The position numbers and the translations under genes were made by a program. The notes under the pieces are model-generated. The model made no database searches. It had not been told where the DNA came from and saw only the letters and a program-made list of their open reading frames with translations. Shown here piece after piece: positions 8,837 through 16,962 of a stretch of DNA of 64,000 bases; within the stretch, counting starts at the first letter, position 1, and every line of letters begins with the position of its first letter. Source of the DNA: Aquabacterium olei (lineage in GTDB: Bacteria; Pseudomonadota; Gammaproteobacteria; Burkholderiales; Burkholderiaceae_C); contig NZ_CP029210.1 in assembly GCF_003100395.1 (NCBI RefSeq), forward strand, positions 2,976,001 to 3,040,000, in the 5' to 3' direction.

Positions 8837-9955
8837 ATGACTTCTGCCACGCCCTCCTCCCCGCTGACGTACGACCAGGCCGGCGTCAACTACGACCTGA
8901 TCGACCCGTTGAAGGTGGCCGCCCAGCGTGCCGCGGCGGAAACCGGCACCCACCTGGCCAGCCACGGCTTCAGCGAGGTGCTGGCCTCGCGCGGCGAGTC
9001 GGCCTATGTGGTGGACGTGGGCCCGATGTACCTGGCCTCGATCGTGGAATGCCTGGGCACCAAGACGCTCGTGGCCGACGAGATGGCCACGCTGACGGGC
9101 AAGAGCTACTACGACGGCATCGCGCAGGACACCATCGCCATGGCGGTGAACGACCTGATCACCGTGGGTGCCACGCCGCTGGTGGTGCAGGCCTACTGGG
9201 CCGCCGGCGGCTCGGACTGGTTCGGCGACAAGGTGCGTGCCAACGCGCTGGTGGCCGGCTGGAAGAAGGCCTGCGAGGTGTGCAACGTGGCCTGGGGCGG
9301 CGGTGAAACCCCCGCGCTGGCCGGCATCGTGGCCGATGGCCGCGTCGACCTGGCCGCCTCGTGCACCGGCATCATCAGCCCCAAGGAGCGCCTGTCGGTG
9401 GGCGACAAGCTGGAAGCCGGCGACGCCATCGTGCTGCTGGCCTCCAGCGGCATCCACGCCAACGGCCTGTCGCTGGCCCGCAAGCTGGCCGAGCGCCTGC
9501 CGCAAGGCTACCTGACCGACATCGGCAACGGCCAGACCTATGGCGAAGCCCTGCTGGCCCCCACGGTGCTGTACTCGCCCGTGACCGAAGCGCTGGCCAA
9601 GGAAGGCATCATTCCGCACTACTGCGCGAACGTGACCGGCCACGGCTGGCGCAAGCTGCTGCGCCACCCGAAGGCGCTGACCTACCGCATCACCGCCCTG
9701 CCGGAGAAGACGCCGGTGCTGGCCTTCATGCAGAAGGAGTGCGGCCTGGACGACCACGAGGCCTACGGCACGCTCAACATGGGCGCCGGCTTTGCGCTGT
9801 ACGTGGCCGCCGACCAGGCGGAGCGCGTGGTGGCCGTGGCCCAGTCGCTGGGCATCCCGGCGCTGGTGGCCGGCCGCGTGGAAGAAGGCCCCAAGCAGGT
9901 CGTGATCGAGCCGCTGGGCGTGACCTACGGCGCCGACGAGCTGCAGCTGCGCTGA
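8837..9955 (+). CDS. Divergent AIR-synthase-like (PurM superfamily) protein
   Basis: A 372-residue protein of the PurM/PurL/ThiL/SelD ATP-binding superfamily. The order of motifs follows PurM: a YDQAGVNYD N-terminus, NDLITVGATPL, GGGETPALAGIV, and LASSGIHANGLSL. However the signatures differ from canonical purM: the usual DGVGTK is replaced by ECLGTK, and the usual GGETAEMPG by GGETPALAG. It may be an AIR synthase related protein rather than the purine enzyme, or a diverged PurM. The ATG at 8837 begins the conserved region. slyX follows after 4 bp. Confidence 0.75.
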   Translation: MTSATPSSPLTYDQAGVNYDLIDPLKVAAQRAAAETGTHLASHGFSEVLASRGESAYVVDVGPMYLASIVECLGTKTLVADEMATLTGKSYYDGIAQDTIAMAVNDLITVGATPLVVQAYWAAGGSDWFGDKVRANALVAGWKKACEVCNVAWGGGETPALAGIVADGRVDLAASCTGIISPKERLSVGDKLEAGDAIVLLASSGIHANGLSLARKLAERLPQGYLTDIGNGQTYGEALLAPTVLYSPVTEALAKEGIIPHYCANVTGHGWRKLLRHPKALTYRITALPEKTPVLAFMQKECGLDDHEAYGTLNMGAGFALYVAADQAERVVAVAQSLGIPALVAGRVEEGPKQVVIEPLGVTYGADELQLR

Positions 9956-9959
9956 GCGC

Positions 9960-10193
9960 ATGCCTGACAAACCCATGCCACGGGAGGCCGAGACAGCCGC
10001 CCGGCTCGAATCGCTGGAGATCAAGGCCGTCTACCTGGAAGACCTGGTCGACAGCCTGAACACCGTGGTCGCGCGGCAGCAGGCCCACATCGACCTGCTG
10101 CTGCACGAGGTGCGCCGCCTGCGCGAGCAGACCGACGAGGGCGCACCGCCCGCCTTCCGCAGCCTGCGCGACGAGCTGCCGCCGCACTACTGA
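9960..10193 (+). CDS. slyX: SlyX family protein
   Basis: A 77-residue predicted coiled-coil protein. The heptad-rich segment RLESLEIKAVYLEDLVDSLN followed by a VVARQQAHID helix and a C-terminal proline-rich tail ending PPHY is typical of SlyX. Function in this family is unknown. It starts 4 bp after the PurM-like gene and probably shares its transcript. Confidence 0.88.
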   Translation: MPDKPMPREAETAARLESLEIKAVYLEDLVDSLNTVVARQQAHIDLLLHEVRRLREQTDEGAPPAFRSLRDELPPHY

Positions 10194-10284
10194 GCCACCC
10201 GGCCCGCCTCTTCGCCCACACCGGAAGAGGCCTTCTCACGCACAAGGGCACCACAGCCATCCAGGGAAGAGGCCGAGGATCGCT

Positions 10285-10290
10285 TACAAT
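10285..10290 (+). promoter_or_regulatory. -10 element of the SRP RNA gene
   Basis: TACAAT lies 4 bp before the first base of the 4.5S RNA stem. This places the transcription start at the RNA's 5' end. No clear -35 hexamer is visible. Confidence 0.6.
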
Positions 10291-10294
10291 CCGC

Positions 10295-10395
10295 GGTGAC
10301 GGGCCTCCCTGCATGGGGGCGCGGCCAACCGGGTCAGGTCGGGAACGAAGCAGCCCCAACCGTTAGCCAACAGTGCCAGGTCAAGGCTCGTCACC
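10295..10395 (+). ncRNA. ffs: Small (4.5S) signal recognition particle RNA
   Basis: The domain IV core is unmistakable at about 10332-10355: GTCAGGTCGGGAACGAAGCA, the bacterial SRP apical loop with a GGAA tetraloop and the asymmetric internal loop that binds Ffh. The terminal stem GGTGACG (10295-10301) pairs with CGTCACC (10389-10395), and GCCT pairs with AGGC just inside it. Length is about 101 nt. The RNA scaffolds Ffh-FtsY targeting of inner-membrane proteins. The pyrimidine-rich CCTTTCCTTTCC after 10393 may help 3'-end formation. Confidence 0.95.
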
Positions 10396-10432
10396 CTTTC
10401 CTTTCCAGATGCCCCCTGCGTCGCGGCCGGGA

Positions 10433-10453
10433 CCGAACTTCCGCGAAGTTCGG
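10433..10453 (+). other. Perfect 8-bp hairpin between ffs and aroB
   Basis: CCGAACTT and AAGTTCGG flank a 5-nt loop. There is no T-run behind it, so it is not a standard terminator. It may be an RNA-processing or attenuating structure in the aroB leader. Confidence 0.4.
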
Positions 10454-10503
10454 GGCGCTTGAACAGACTGTTCGACCACCCGCTGACACCGACGACCGCG
10501 TTC

Positions 10504-11628
10504 ATGGCATCCACGCACCTGCCCCCCGCTTCTCCCGCCCCCGCCGGCACGGCCAACGTGGCCATCGACCTGGGCGACCGGAGCTACGACATCCTGATCG
10601 GCGAGGGCCTGCTGGACGACCCGACGACGTTTGCGGGCTTGCCCAAGTCCACCAAGGCGCTGATCGTCACCAACACCACGGTGGGGCCGCTCTACACCGA
10701 GAAGCTGCGCGCGGCCATTGCCCCGCTGCACAAGCAGGTGCTCGACATCGAACTGCCCGACGGCGAGCAGTACAAGGACTGGCCGGCGTTGAACCAGGTG
10801 TTCACCCGCCTGCTGGAAGAAGCCGCCGACCGCAAGACGGTGCTGTACGCGCTGGGCGGCGGCGTGATCGGCGACATGACGGGCTTTGCCGCGGCCTGCT
10901 ACATGCGCGGCGTGCCCTTCGTGCAGGTGCCCACCACGCTGCTGGCCCAGGTGGATTCGAGCGTGGGCGGCAAGACCGCCATCAACCACCCCGCCGGCAA
11001 GAACATGATCGGCGCGTTCTACCAGCCGCAGCGCGTAGTGTGCGACATGAGCACGCTCGACACCCTGCCCCAGCGCGAGTTGCTGGCCGGCCTGGCCGAG
11101 GTCATCAAGTACGGCCCGATTGCCGATGCCGCCTTCCTGGGCTGGCTGGAAGACAACCTCGATGCGCTGCTCGCGCGTGACCGTCAGGCGCTGAAGTACG
11201 CGGTGCAGCGCTCGTGTCAGATCAAGGCGTGGGTGGTGGGCCAGGACGAGAAGGAAGCCGGCCTGCGCGCCATCCTGAACTACGGCCACACCTTCGGCCA
11301 CGCGATCGAGGCGGGGCTGGGCTATGGCGAATGGCTGCACGGCGAGGCCGTGGGCTGCGGCATGGTGATGGCCGCCGACCTGTCGGCCCGCCTGGGCCTG
11401 ATCGACACGGCCACGGCCGACCGCATCATCGCGCTGATCAAACGGGCCGGGCTGCCGACCCGGGGCCCCGATCTGGGCGCCGACCGCTACATCGAGCTGA
11501 TGCAGGTCGACAAGAAGGCCGAGGGCGGCGAGACCCGCTTCGTGGTGATCGGCCCGCTGGGACAGGCGGGCATGCGCGGGGCGCCGGACGCCCTGGTACG
11601 CGATGTGATTGCCACCCACACCCGCTGA
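10504..11628 (+). CDS. aroB: 3-dehydroquinate synthase
   Basis: A 374-residue NAD+- and metal-dependent enzyme converting DAHP to 3-dehydroquinate, the second shikimate step. The NAD-binding [11 protein letters not shown], the [21 protein letters not shown] active-site region and the metal-binding [11 protein letters not shown] are intact. The ATG at 10504 is preferred because the preceding codons are not conserved. In many betaproteobacteria aroK lies immediately upstream; here the SRP RNA does and no aroK is in the window. dgt follows 21 bp downstream. Confidence 0.96.
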   Translation: MASTHLPPASPAPAGTANVAIDLGDRSYDILIGEGLLDDPTTFAGLPKSTKALIVTNTTVGPLYTEKLRAAIAPLHKQVLDIELPDGEQYKDWPALNQVFTRLLEEAADRKTVLYALGGGVIGDMTGFAAACYMRGVPFVQVPTTLLAQVDSSVGGKTAINHPAGKNMIGAFYQPQRVVCDMSTLDTLPQRELLAGLAEVIKYGPIADAAFLGWLEDNLDALLARDRQALKYAVQRSCQIKAWVVGQDEKEAGLRAILNYGHTFGHAIEAGLGYGEWLHGEAVGCGMVMAADLSARLGLIDTATADRIIALIKRAGLPTRGPDLGADRYIELMQVDKKAEGGETRFVVIGPLGQAGMRGAPDALVRDVIATHTR

Positions 11629-11649
11629 CACCACCGGAAACGAGACACC

Positions 11650-12777
11650 ATGTGGTTAGCCCCTTACGCCAGTCATCCTGAGCAGACCAAGGGGCGCCGC
11701 CACCCCGAGCCGGCGGCCCCGACGCGCAGCGACTTCCAGCGCGACCGCGACCGCATCGTGCACAGCACGGCGTTCCGGCGGCTCGTTTACAAGACGCAGG
11801 TGTTCCTGAACCACGAGGGCGACCTGTTCCGCACGCGGCTGACGCACTCGCTGGAGGTGGCGCAGCTGGGGCGCTCGGTGGCGCGGTCGCTGGGGCTCAA
11901 TGAAGACCTGGTCGAGGCCATTGCGCTGGCGCATGACCTGGGCCACACGCCGTTCGGCCATGCGGGCCAGGACGCGCTGAATGCCTGCATGCAGGGCCAC
12001 GGCGGCTTCGAGCACAACCTGCAGTCGCTGCGGGTGGTGGACAAGCTGGAAGAGCGCTACCTGGGCTACGACGGCCTGAACCTGAGCTTCGAGACGCGCG
12101 AGGGCATTCTCAAGCACTGCTCCCGTGCCCACGCCGAGGCGCTGGAAAAGCACGAGCCGGGCGGCGTGGGCCGGCGCTTCATCAAGGGCCATCAGCCCAG
12201 CCTGGAGGCGCAGCTGTGCAACCTGGCCGACGAGATCGCCTACAACGCACACGACATCGACGACGGCGTGCGCTCGGGCCTGATCACGATGGAGCAACTG
12301 GAAGCCGTGCCGCTGTTCGTGCGCTTCCGTGATGAGACGCTGAGCGAGTTCCCGCACGCCAAGGGCCGGCGCCTGCTGTTCGACACCATCCGCCGGATGC
12401 TGTCACAGCAGGTGTACGACGTGATCGACGCGACGCGCGCCCAGATTGCCGAGCACCTGCCGGTGACGGCCGACGAAGCGCGGCGTTGCCCGCCGCTGGT
12501 GCGCTTCAGCGCGTCCATGCGCGAGGCCAGCACGCAGCTCAAGCGTTTCCTGTTCAAGGAGCTGTACCGGCATCCGCAGGTCAACGAGATGACGGCGAAG
12601 GGACGGCGCGTCATCACCGAGCTGTTCGAGGCCTATGTGGCCGATCCGAAGGCGATGCCGGCCGACTATGCGGCGCGAGAAGACCTGCACCGGGCCGTGG
12701 CGGATTACATCGCGGGGATGACGGATCGGTTTGCGGTGAAGGAGCATGAGCGGGTGACGGGGGAGCGGGTGTTTTGA
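11650..12777 (+). CDS. Deoxyguanosinetriphosphate triphosphohydrolase-like HD protein
   Basis: A 375-residue HD-domain dNTPase. The metal ligands are visible in order: FRTRLTHSLEVAQ, ALAHDLGHTPFGHAG (the HD pair) and a later aspartate in the DEIAYNAHDIDDG segment. The first 20 residues (PYASHP, then RSDFQRDRDRIVHSTAFRR) match the type 2 dGTPase-like branch. It is predicted to hydrolyse dNTPs to nucleoside and triphosphate. It follows aroB by 21 bp, the common order in Burkholderiales. Confidence 0.92.
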   Translation: MWLAPYASHPEQTKGRRHPEPAAPTRSDFQRDRDRIVHSTAFRRLVYKTQVFLNHEGDLFRTRLTHSLEVAQLGRSVARSLGLNEDLVEAIALAHDLGHTPFGHAGQDALNACMQGHGGFEHNLQSLRVVDKLEERYLGYDGLNLSFETREGILKHCSRAHAEALEKHEPGGVGRRFIKGHQPSLEAQLCNLADEIAYNAHDIDDGVRSGLITMEQLEAVPLFVRFRDETLSEFPHAKGRRLLFDTIRRMLSQQVYDVIDATRAQIAEHLPVTADEARRCPPLVRFSASMREASTQLKRFLFKELYRHPQVNEMTAKGRRVITELFEAYVADPKAMPADYAAREDLHRAVADYIAGMTDRFAVKEHERVTGERVF

Positions 12778-12790
12778 AGCACCCGCGGCG

Positions 12791-14272
12791 TCACGTCCGC
12801 GGCGTGAGTTCGCAGACCATCTTGTCGAACACGAGCGATTCGGCCCTCAGCTCCGGCGCCATCTCCAGCCACCAACGGGCAATCATCTGCTCCTGCTCGC
12901 GGTCGAAGTCATCCAGATAGAGGTGGAAGCCCTGGAGCGACAGATGCCCCGCAATGGCGGGCAAGGCAGGCAGGCGCGCGAACAGGCCCGTGGCCTCGGG
13001 CGGGCCATCGACGACGACCACGTCGAACCGCTCGTCGGGGGACAGGAAGCCCATGTCGTAGAACCGGGTGGTGTGCCCGAAGCACGATGCCTCGACCAGC
13101 GGACAGTGCACGACGCGGGCGTGGTCGCCCAGGGCATGGGCACGGATCGCGGCGGCTGTGCTGGCGGCCCAGTCCGCGTCGTGCTCGACGCTGGTGAGGG
13201 TGCCGCCACGGGCCGCTACCAGCTTGCCCAGAACCCGCGAACCCCGCCCTGAACCGAATTCGAGGACGCGCGGCTGGCGGTATCCATCCAGCGTGTCTGC
13301 CAGATGGTTCAGCATGCCGACGTCCAGCGCCCATCCGCCCAGCTGGACCAGCCAGGCCAAGGGGATGTGCTCGCGCTGGACCAGACGCTCCAGCGCAAGC
13401 TGACGGAAGGGCATCTGCGCCACCTGCCGCTCCAGCGCGTCGAGCCGGGCAAAACACTGCGCGGTGGACACGTGCATCTGATGCAGCTTCACACCCAGCC
13501 CGTGGTCCATCGAGGGGCGGTGCTCATGCACCGGCCGCCAGCAGGGCAAGGGCGCCTGACTGCGTACCCACTCGGCACGCTCGCGCTGTCGGGGCGAGCT
13601 CAGGCCGCCATGTCCAGCGTGGTGTGACAAGGGGTTGGTGGTGGTGTAGCGGTAGGCGGCGCGAGGCAGGAACAGGTACCTGCGGGTCTGATCCAGCACG
13701 GGGTAGGCGATCGCCATGTCGCATGCGCAATCCAGCCAGGCGCCGGACTCGTCCTTGAAATAGGAATCCGGCACACGCTGGATCAGCAACTGTCGGAAGC
13801 TGAAGAGGTGGCTGCTGGCCCAGCCCTGACGCCGAGGAGAGTCGAACGGATCCAGCGGCCCATTGCCGTCCGCCACGCCGGTGTCGGTTTCGAAGTCCGT
13901 CCACACCACATCGAAGCCGTCCTGATAGGCCCGGGCGATGGCGTGAAGGGCGTCGGGATCGATCAGCGCGTCATCCCCGTCGACCACGGCGATCCAGGTG
14001 TAGCCCGTGGCGCCACGCAGCAGCTCGAAGGCATGCCGGGCCTTGCCCCGCTGCTCCGGGCTGCGCACGACCCGGTGCCGGCCTGGCAGGCTGGCAGCCA
14101 GCGCACGCTCGGCCAGGCCCGCGGTGTCATCGCTGGAGGCATCGTCCACGAAGAGCACATCGAACGCCGCGTCCTGTTGCGCCGCGAGGCTGCGCACGCA
14201 TCGCTCGACATATGGCGCGGCATTGCGGGCGCAGACCCACACCAATCCTCGATCACTTGACGGCTGGTCCAT
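12791..14272 (-). CDS. Bifunctional family-2 glycosyltransferase / class I SAM methyltransferase
   Basis: A 493-residue two-domain protein. Residues about 8-215 are a GT2 domain: LVWVCARNAAPYVERC, the FVDDASSDDT nucleotide-sugar site near residue 42, and a VVDGDD motif near 97-101. After a linker of about 100 residues, residues about 320-490 form a Rossmann methyltransferase with the SAM loop VLEFGSGRGSRVLG (336-349) and DVVVVDGPPEATG. No signal or membrane segment is seen. It diverges by 91 bp from a second glycosyltransferase just upstream of flagellin, so flagellin glycosylation with O-methylation of the sugar is a reasonable inference, not proven. Confidence 0.8.
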   Translation of the reverse strand: MDQPSSDRGLVWVCARNAAPYVERCVRSLAAQQDAAFDVLFVDDASSDDTAGLAERALAASLPGRHRVVRSPEQRGKARHAFELLRGATGYTWIAVVDGDDALIDPDALHAIARAYQDGFDVVWTDFETDTGVADGNGPLDPFDSPRRQGWASSHLFSFRQLLIQRVPDSYFKDESGAWLDCACDMAIAYPVLDQTRRYLFLPRAAYRYTTTNPLSHHAGHGGLSSPRQRERAEWVRSQAPLPCWRPVHEHRPSMDHGLGVKLHQMHVSTAQCFARLDALERQVAQMPFRQLALERLVQREHIPLAWLVQLGGWALDVGMLNHLADTLDGYRQPRVLEFGSGRGSRVLGKLVAARGGTLTSVEHDADWAASTAAAIRAHALGDHARVVHCPLVEASCFGHTTRFYDMGFLSPDERFDVVVVDGPPEATGLFARLPALPAIAGHLSLQGFHLYLDDFDREQEQMIARWWLEMAPELRAESLVFDKMVCELTPRT

Positions 14273-14363
14273 CTTTTTTCACTTTGCTGACGGTGCGCAC
14301 ACCATAGTATGGAATGCTGGATGGACAAGCCGTGATCAATCCTGCTTTTGCAAGACACATTCC

Positions 14364-15449
14364 ATGTACAGAACCGCCCTGGTCCTCATTGCCCGCAATG
14401 AAGCGCACTGCATCGAGCGCTGCCTGAACAGCCTTCGGCCCTGGGTAGATCAGATGATCGTGCTGGACACCGGCTCGGAAGACGACACCCCGGCACGGGC
14501 GGCTGCGGCAGGCGCCGAAGTGCACCATTTCCAGTGGGTGGACGACTTCTCCGCGGCGCGCAATGCCGCACTGGCGCACAGTCAGGCTGACTGGAACATC
14601 GTGGTCGATGCCGATGAGTGGCTGGACAGCGGCGGCGAGGCCCTGGCCGGACTGCGACAACAGCATCCAGATTTCGTGGGGGCGCTGTTTGTGAACAGTT
14701 CGTTCGACACCTCGACTTCAGGGGTGTCGGCCCATGCGGGCAGCTGGATCTCCCGGGTGCTGCCACGCGGCATCCAGTATGAGGGTCTCATCCATGAACA
14801 ACCACGTCATGCCCTGCCCGTTGTCCGCCTGCCAGTCACGCTGGGCCACGATGGCTATGAACGCGCTGCGATGGACCACAAAGGGAACCGCAATGCCCTG
14901 ATTCTTCAGCGTGCGTTGCAGAGCGAGCCGGACAACGCCTACCTGCTGTATCAGGCTGGCAAGGACCACGAGGTCCACGATCGGTTCGAGGCCGCCCACG
15001 CTGCCTATGTGCAGGCCTGGGCACGCTGCGATCCCGGCGCACCCTGGCGGCACGATCTGTTGATTCGGCATCTCTTCGTGATGAAGCAGGTGGGCGCACT
15101 GGCCGATGCCCTGGCCCTCGCTGAACAGGAAATGCCCTACTGGATGCACTCGGCCGACTTCTTCTTCACCCTGGGGGATCTGTTGCTGAGCCAGGCCGTT
15201 GCGGCGCCCAGCGAGGCGTCGGTCATCCTGCCGGTGATCGAGTCCAGCTGGCAGCGCTGTCTGGAACTTGGAGACACACTGGACCTCGAGGGCAGCGTCG
15301 CGGGACGCGGTTCCCATCTGGCGGCGCACAACCTGATGGTCTTCCATGAGAGCCTGGGACAGGCAGAACCTGCGGCGTATTACCGGGATCTGGCGGAACG
15401 CCTGAAATCGACCAACGCGGTCTCAAGTCACTCCAGTGGGCGCCGATAA
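14364..15449 (+). CDS. Family-2 glycosyltransferase with C-terminal TPR-like region, probable flagellin modification
   Basis: A 361-residue protein. The N-terminus TALVLIARNEAHCIERCL, VLDTGSEDDT near 34-42 and VDADEWLD near 81-88 match the SunS/beta-glycosyltransferase-like GT2 group that often carries helical repeats C-terminally (residues about 190-340 here). Such enzymes glycosylate proteins or peptides. The sigma-28 promoter of the flagellin gene overlaps its last codons, tying it physically to flagellin. Target and sugar are unknown. Confidence 0.78.
   Translation: MYRTALVLIARNEAHCIERCLNSLRPWVDQMIVLDTGSEDDTPARAAAAGAEVHHFQWVDDFSAARNAALAHSQADWNIVVDADEWLDSGGEALAGLRQQHPDFVGALFVNSSFDTSTSGVSAHAGSWISRVLPRGIQYEGLIHEQPRHALPVVRLPVTLGHDGYERAAMDHKGNRNALILQRALQSEPDNAYLLYQAGKDHEVHDRFEAAHAAYVQAWARCDPGAPWRHDLLIRHLFVMKQVGALADALALAEQEMPYWMHSADFFFTLGDLLLSQAVAAPSEASVILPVIESSWQRCLELGDTLDLEGSVAGRGSHLAAHNLMVFHESLGQAEPAAYYRDLAERLKSTNAVSSHSSGRR
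15423..15449 (+). promoter_or_regulatory. Sigma-28 (FliA) promoter of flagellin gene 1
   Basis: TCAAGTCA, an exact 11-bp spacer and GCCGATAA; the -10 box is a perfect match to the flagellar sigma consensus. It overlaps the 3' end of the preceding glycosyltransferase gene. Transcription would begin near 15456, leaving an unusually long leader of about 260 nt. Confidence 0.85.
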
Positions 15450-15510
15450 GGTTTCTTCGTCTTGCACGAAGTCGACGAACAGAAGCCGCAAATAGCGCGA
15501 AAAAAGTCAC

Positions 15511-15537
15511 TCAAGTAGTGGCTGCAGCGGTCGAAAA
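15511..15537 (+). promoter_or_regulatory. Possible second sigma-28 promoter for flagellin gene 1
   Basis: TCAAGTAG, 11 bp and GTCGAAAA (six of eight -10 positions match). It lies 88 bp downstream of the strong promoter and would give a leader of about 170 nt. Weaker than the first site. Confidence 0.45.
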
Positions 15538-15716
15538 CTGAATCAACGGTGCTTGACACAGCATCGCGGTCCGGTTAGCCGACCCACCCTCGACGCCCAT
15601 GGCTTCACAGGTGCACAGGTTGACTAGCGTCGGGCAAGGCGGGTGTCACAACCCACCACAAAGCCAAACCTTACGGCGCAGTCGCCGGTCGTTATTGCAG
15701 CTTCAGGAGTTTCACC

Positions 15717-16718
15717 ATGCCGCAAACCATCAACACCAACATCGTTTCGCTCAACGCCCAGCGCAACATGGGCTCCGCCCAGGCTTCTCTGGCCACCTCA
15801 ATGCAGCGCCTGTCGTCGGGTCTGCGCGTGAACTCGGCCAAGGACGATGCCGCCGGCCTGGCCATCGCCGAGCGCATGAGCTCTCAAGTGCGCGGCATGA
15901 ACGTCGCTGTGCGCAACGCCAACGACGGCATCTCGCTGGCTCAGACCGCTGAAGGCGCGCTGGGCAAGATCGGCGACAACCTGCAGCGCATGCGTGAACT
16001 GGCCGTGCAATCGCGTAACGCGACCAACAGCACCGGCGACCGGGCAAACCTGCAGAAGGAATTCGTGGAACTGCAAAAGGAAATCGACAGAACCCTGAAC
16101 GGCACCAAGTTCAACGGCAAGAAGCTGTTCACTTCGGAGGGTGCAGATCTGGCCTTCCAGGTGGGCGCAAACACCACCGCAGAAGACCGCATCACCGTCG
16201 CAGGTGCCAACTTGTCCGGCGGCACTGCAGGCGCAGCCACAAGCAAGACGGACGCAACGACGCTGTCCGACGCGTATGACGATGCCACGACCGACGCCGC
16301 TCGGGACACCGCCGCGCAAGCCATCATGGCGACGATCACGTCCGGCACAGGCTCCACAGCTGGTCAATGGACTGCATCTGCCGGCATCGGCATCGCCTCG
16401 AAGGATTCCGCTGGCACAGACGTGACCGACGTAGGCGGTGGTATCGACGCTGCGATCGACGTGATCGACAAGGCCCTGGACATCGTCAACGACAAGCGCG
16501 CATCCTTCGGGGCAGCCCAGAACCGCTTCGAGGCCGTCATCTCGAACCTGAACGTCAACATCGAGAACCAGTCTGCCGCCAAGGGCCGCATCATGGACGC
16601 CGACTTCGCAACTGAAACCGCCAACCTGTCGCGCTCGCAGATCCTGCAGCAGGCCGGCAACGCGATGATCGCCCAGGCCAATCAGTTGCCTCAGCAGGTT
16701 CTGTCGCTGCTGCGCTGA
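15717..16718 (+). CDS. fliC: Flagellin, copy 1
   Basis: A 333-residue flagellin. The conserved D0/D1 N-terminus (MPQTINTNIVSLNAQRNM, SSGLRVNSAKDDAAG, RGMNVAVRNANDGIS) and C-terminus (RFEAVISNLNVNIENQ, SQILQQAGNAMIAQANQLP) enclose a short, Ala/Thr/Asp-rich variable part (about residues 140-245), so the D2/D3 regions are largely missing. Many surface Ser/Thr there could accept O-glycans. It is preceded by CAGGAG and followed by two tandem terminators. The second flagellin is 245 bp downstream. Confidence 0.97.
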   Translation: MPQTINTNIVSLNAQRNMGSAQASLATSMQRLSSGLRVNSAKDDAAGLAIAERMSSQVRGMNVAVRNANDGISLAQTAEGALGKIGDNLQRMRELAVQSRNATNSTGDRANLQKEFVELQKEIDRTLNGTKFNGKKLFTSEGADLAFQVGANTTAEDRITVAGANLSGGTAGAATSKTDATTLSDAYDDATTDAARDTAAQAIMATITSGTGSTAGQWTASAGIGIASKDSAGTDVTDVGGGIDAAIDVIDKALDIVNDKRASFGAAQNRFEAVISNLNVNIENQSAAKGRIMDADFATETANLSRSQILQQAGNAMIAQANQLPQQVLSLLR

Positions 16719-16728
16719 TCGACAACTA

Positions 16729-16752
16729 GGCCGGCCTGGCCGGCTTTTTTTC
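16729..16752 (+). terminator. Terminator of flagellin gene 1
   Basis: GGCCGGCC and GGCCGGC form a short GC hairpin followed by eight T residues, 10 bp after the stop codon. Confidence 0.85.
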
Positions 16753-16759
16753 ATGCCGC

Positions 16760-16803
16760 GAGAAGCCGCACACCGAAGCACCGGTGCGCGGCTTCTCTCT
16801 TTT
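16760..16803 (+). terminator. Second hairpin terminator downstream of flagellin gene 1
   Basis: GAGAAGCCGC (16760-16769) pairs with GCGGCTTCTC (16788-16797), a perfect 10-bp stem, followed by TCTTTTC. With the preceding hairpin it isolates the two flagellin genes transcriptionally. Confidence 0.75.
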
Positions 16804-16962
16804 CATTAAGGGCACTTTCGCCCTGCTTTTCACGGGAGTCCCGGGGGCCATTCGACCGAATACTTGTGCTCAACAGGTCGCCACAACGTCATTGCGTTTT
16901 CAGGCCTGCGTAGGCTGACCGATCGGGTGATCGGACGTCATGAACATTTGTAGGAGTGCATC

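Noticed and set aside
16917..16924. GACCGATC as a sigma-28 -10 for flagellin 2
   Set aside because: No TCAAG-type -35 lies 11-12 bp upstream; the nearest match has a 9-bp spacer.
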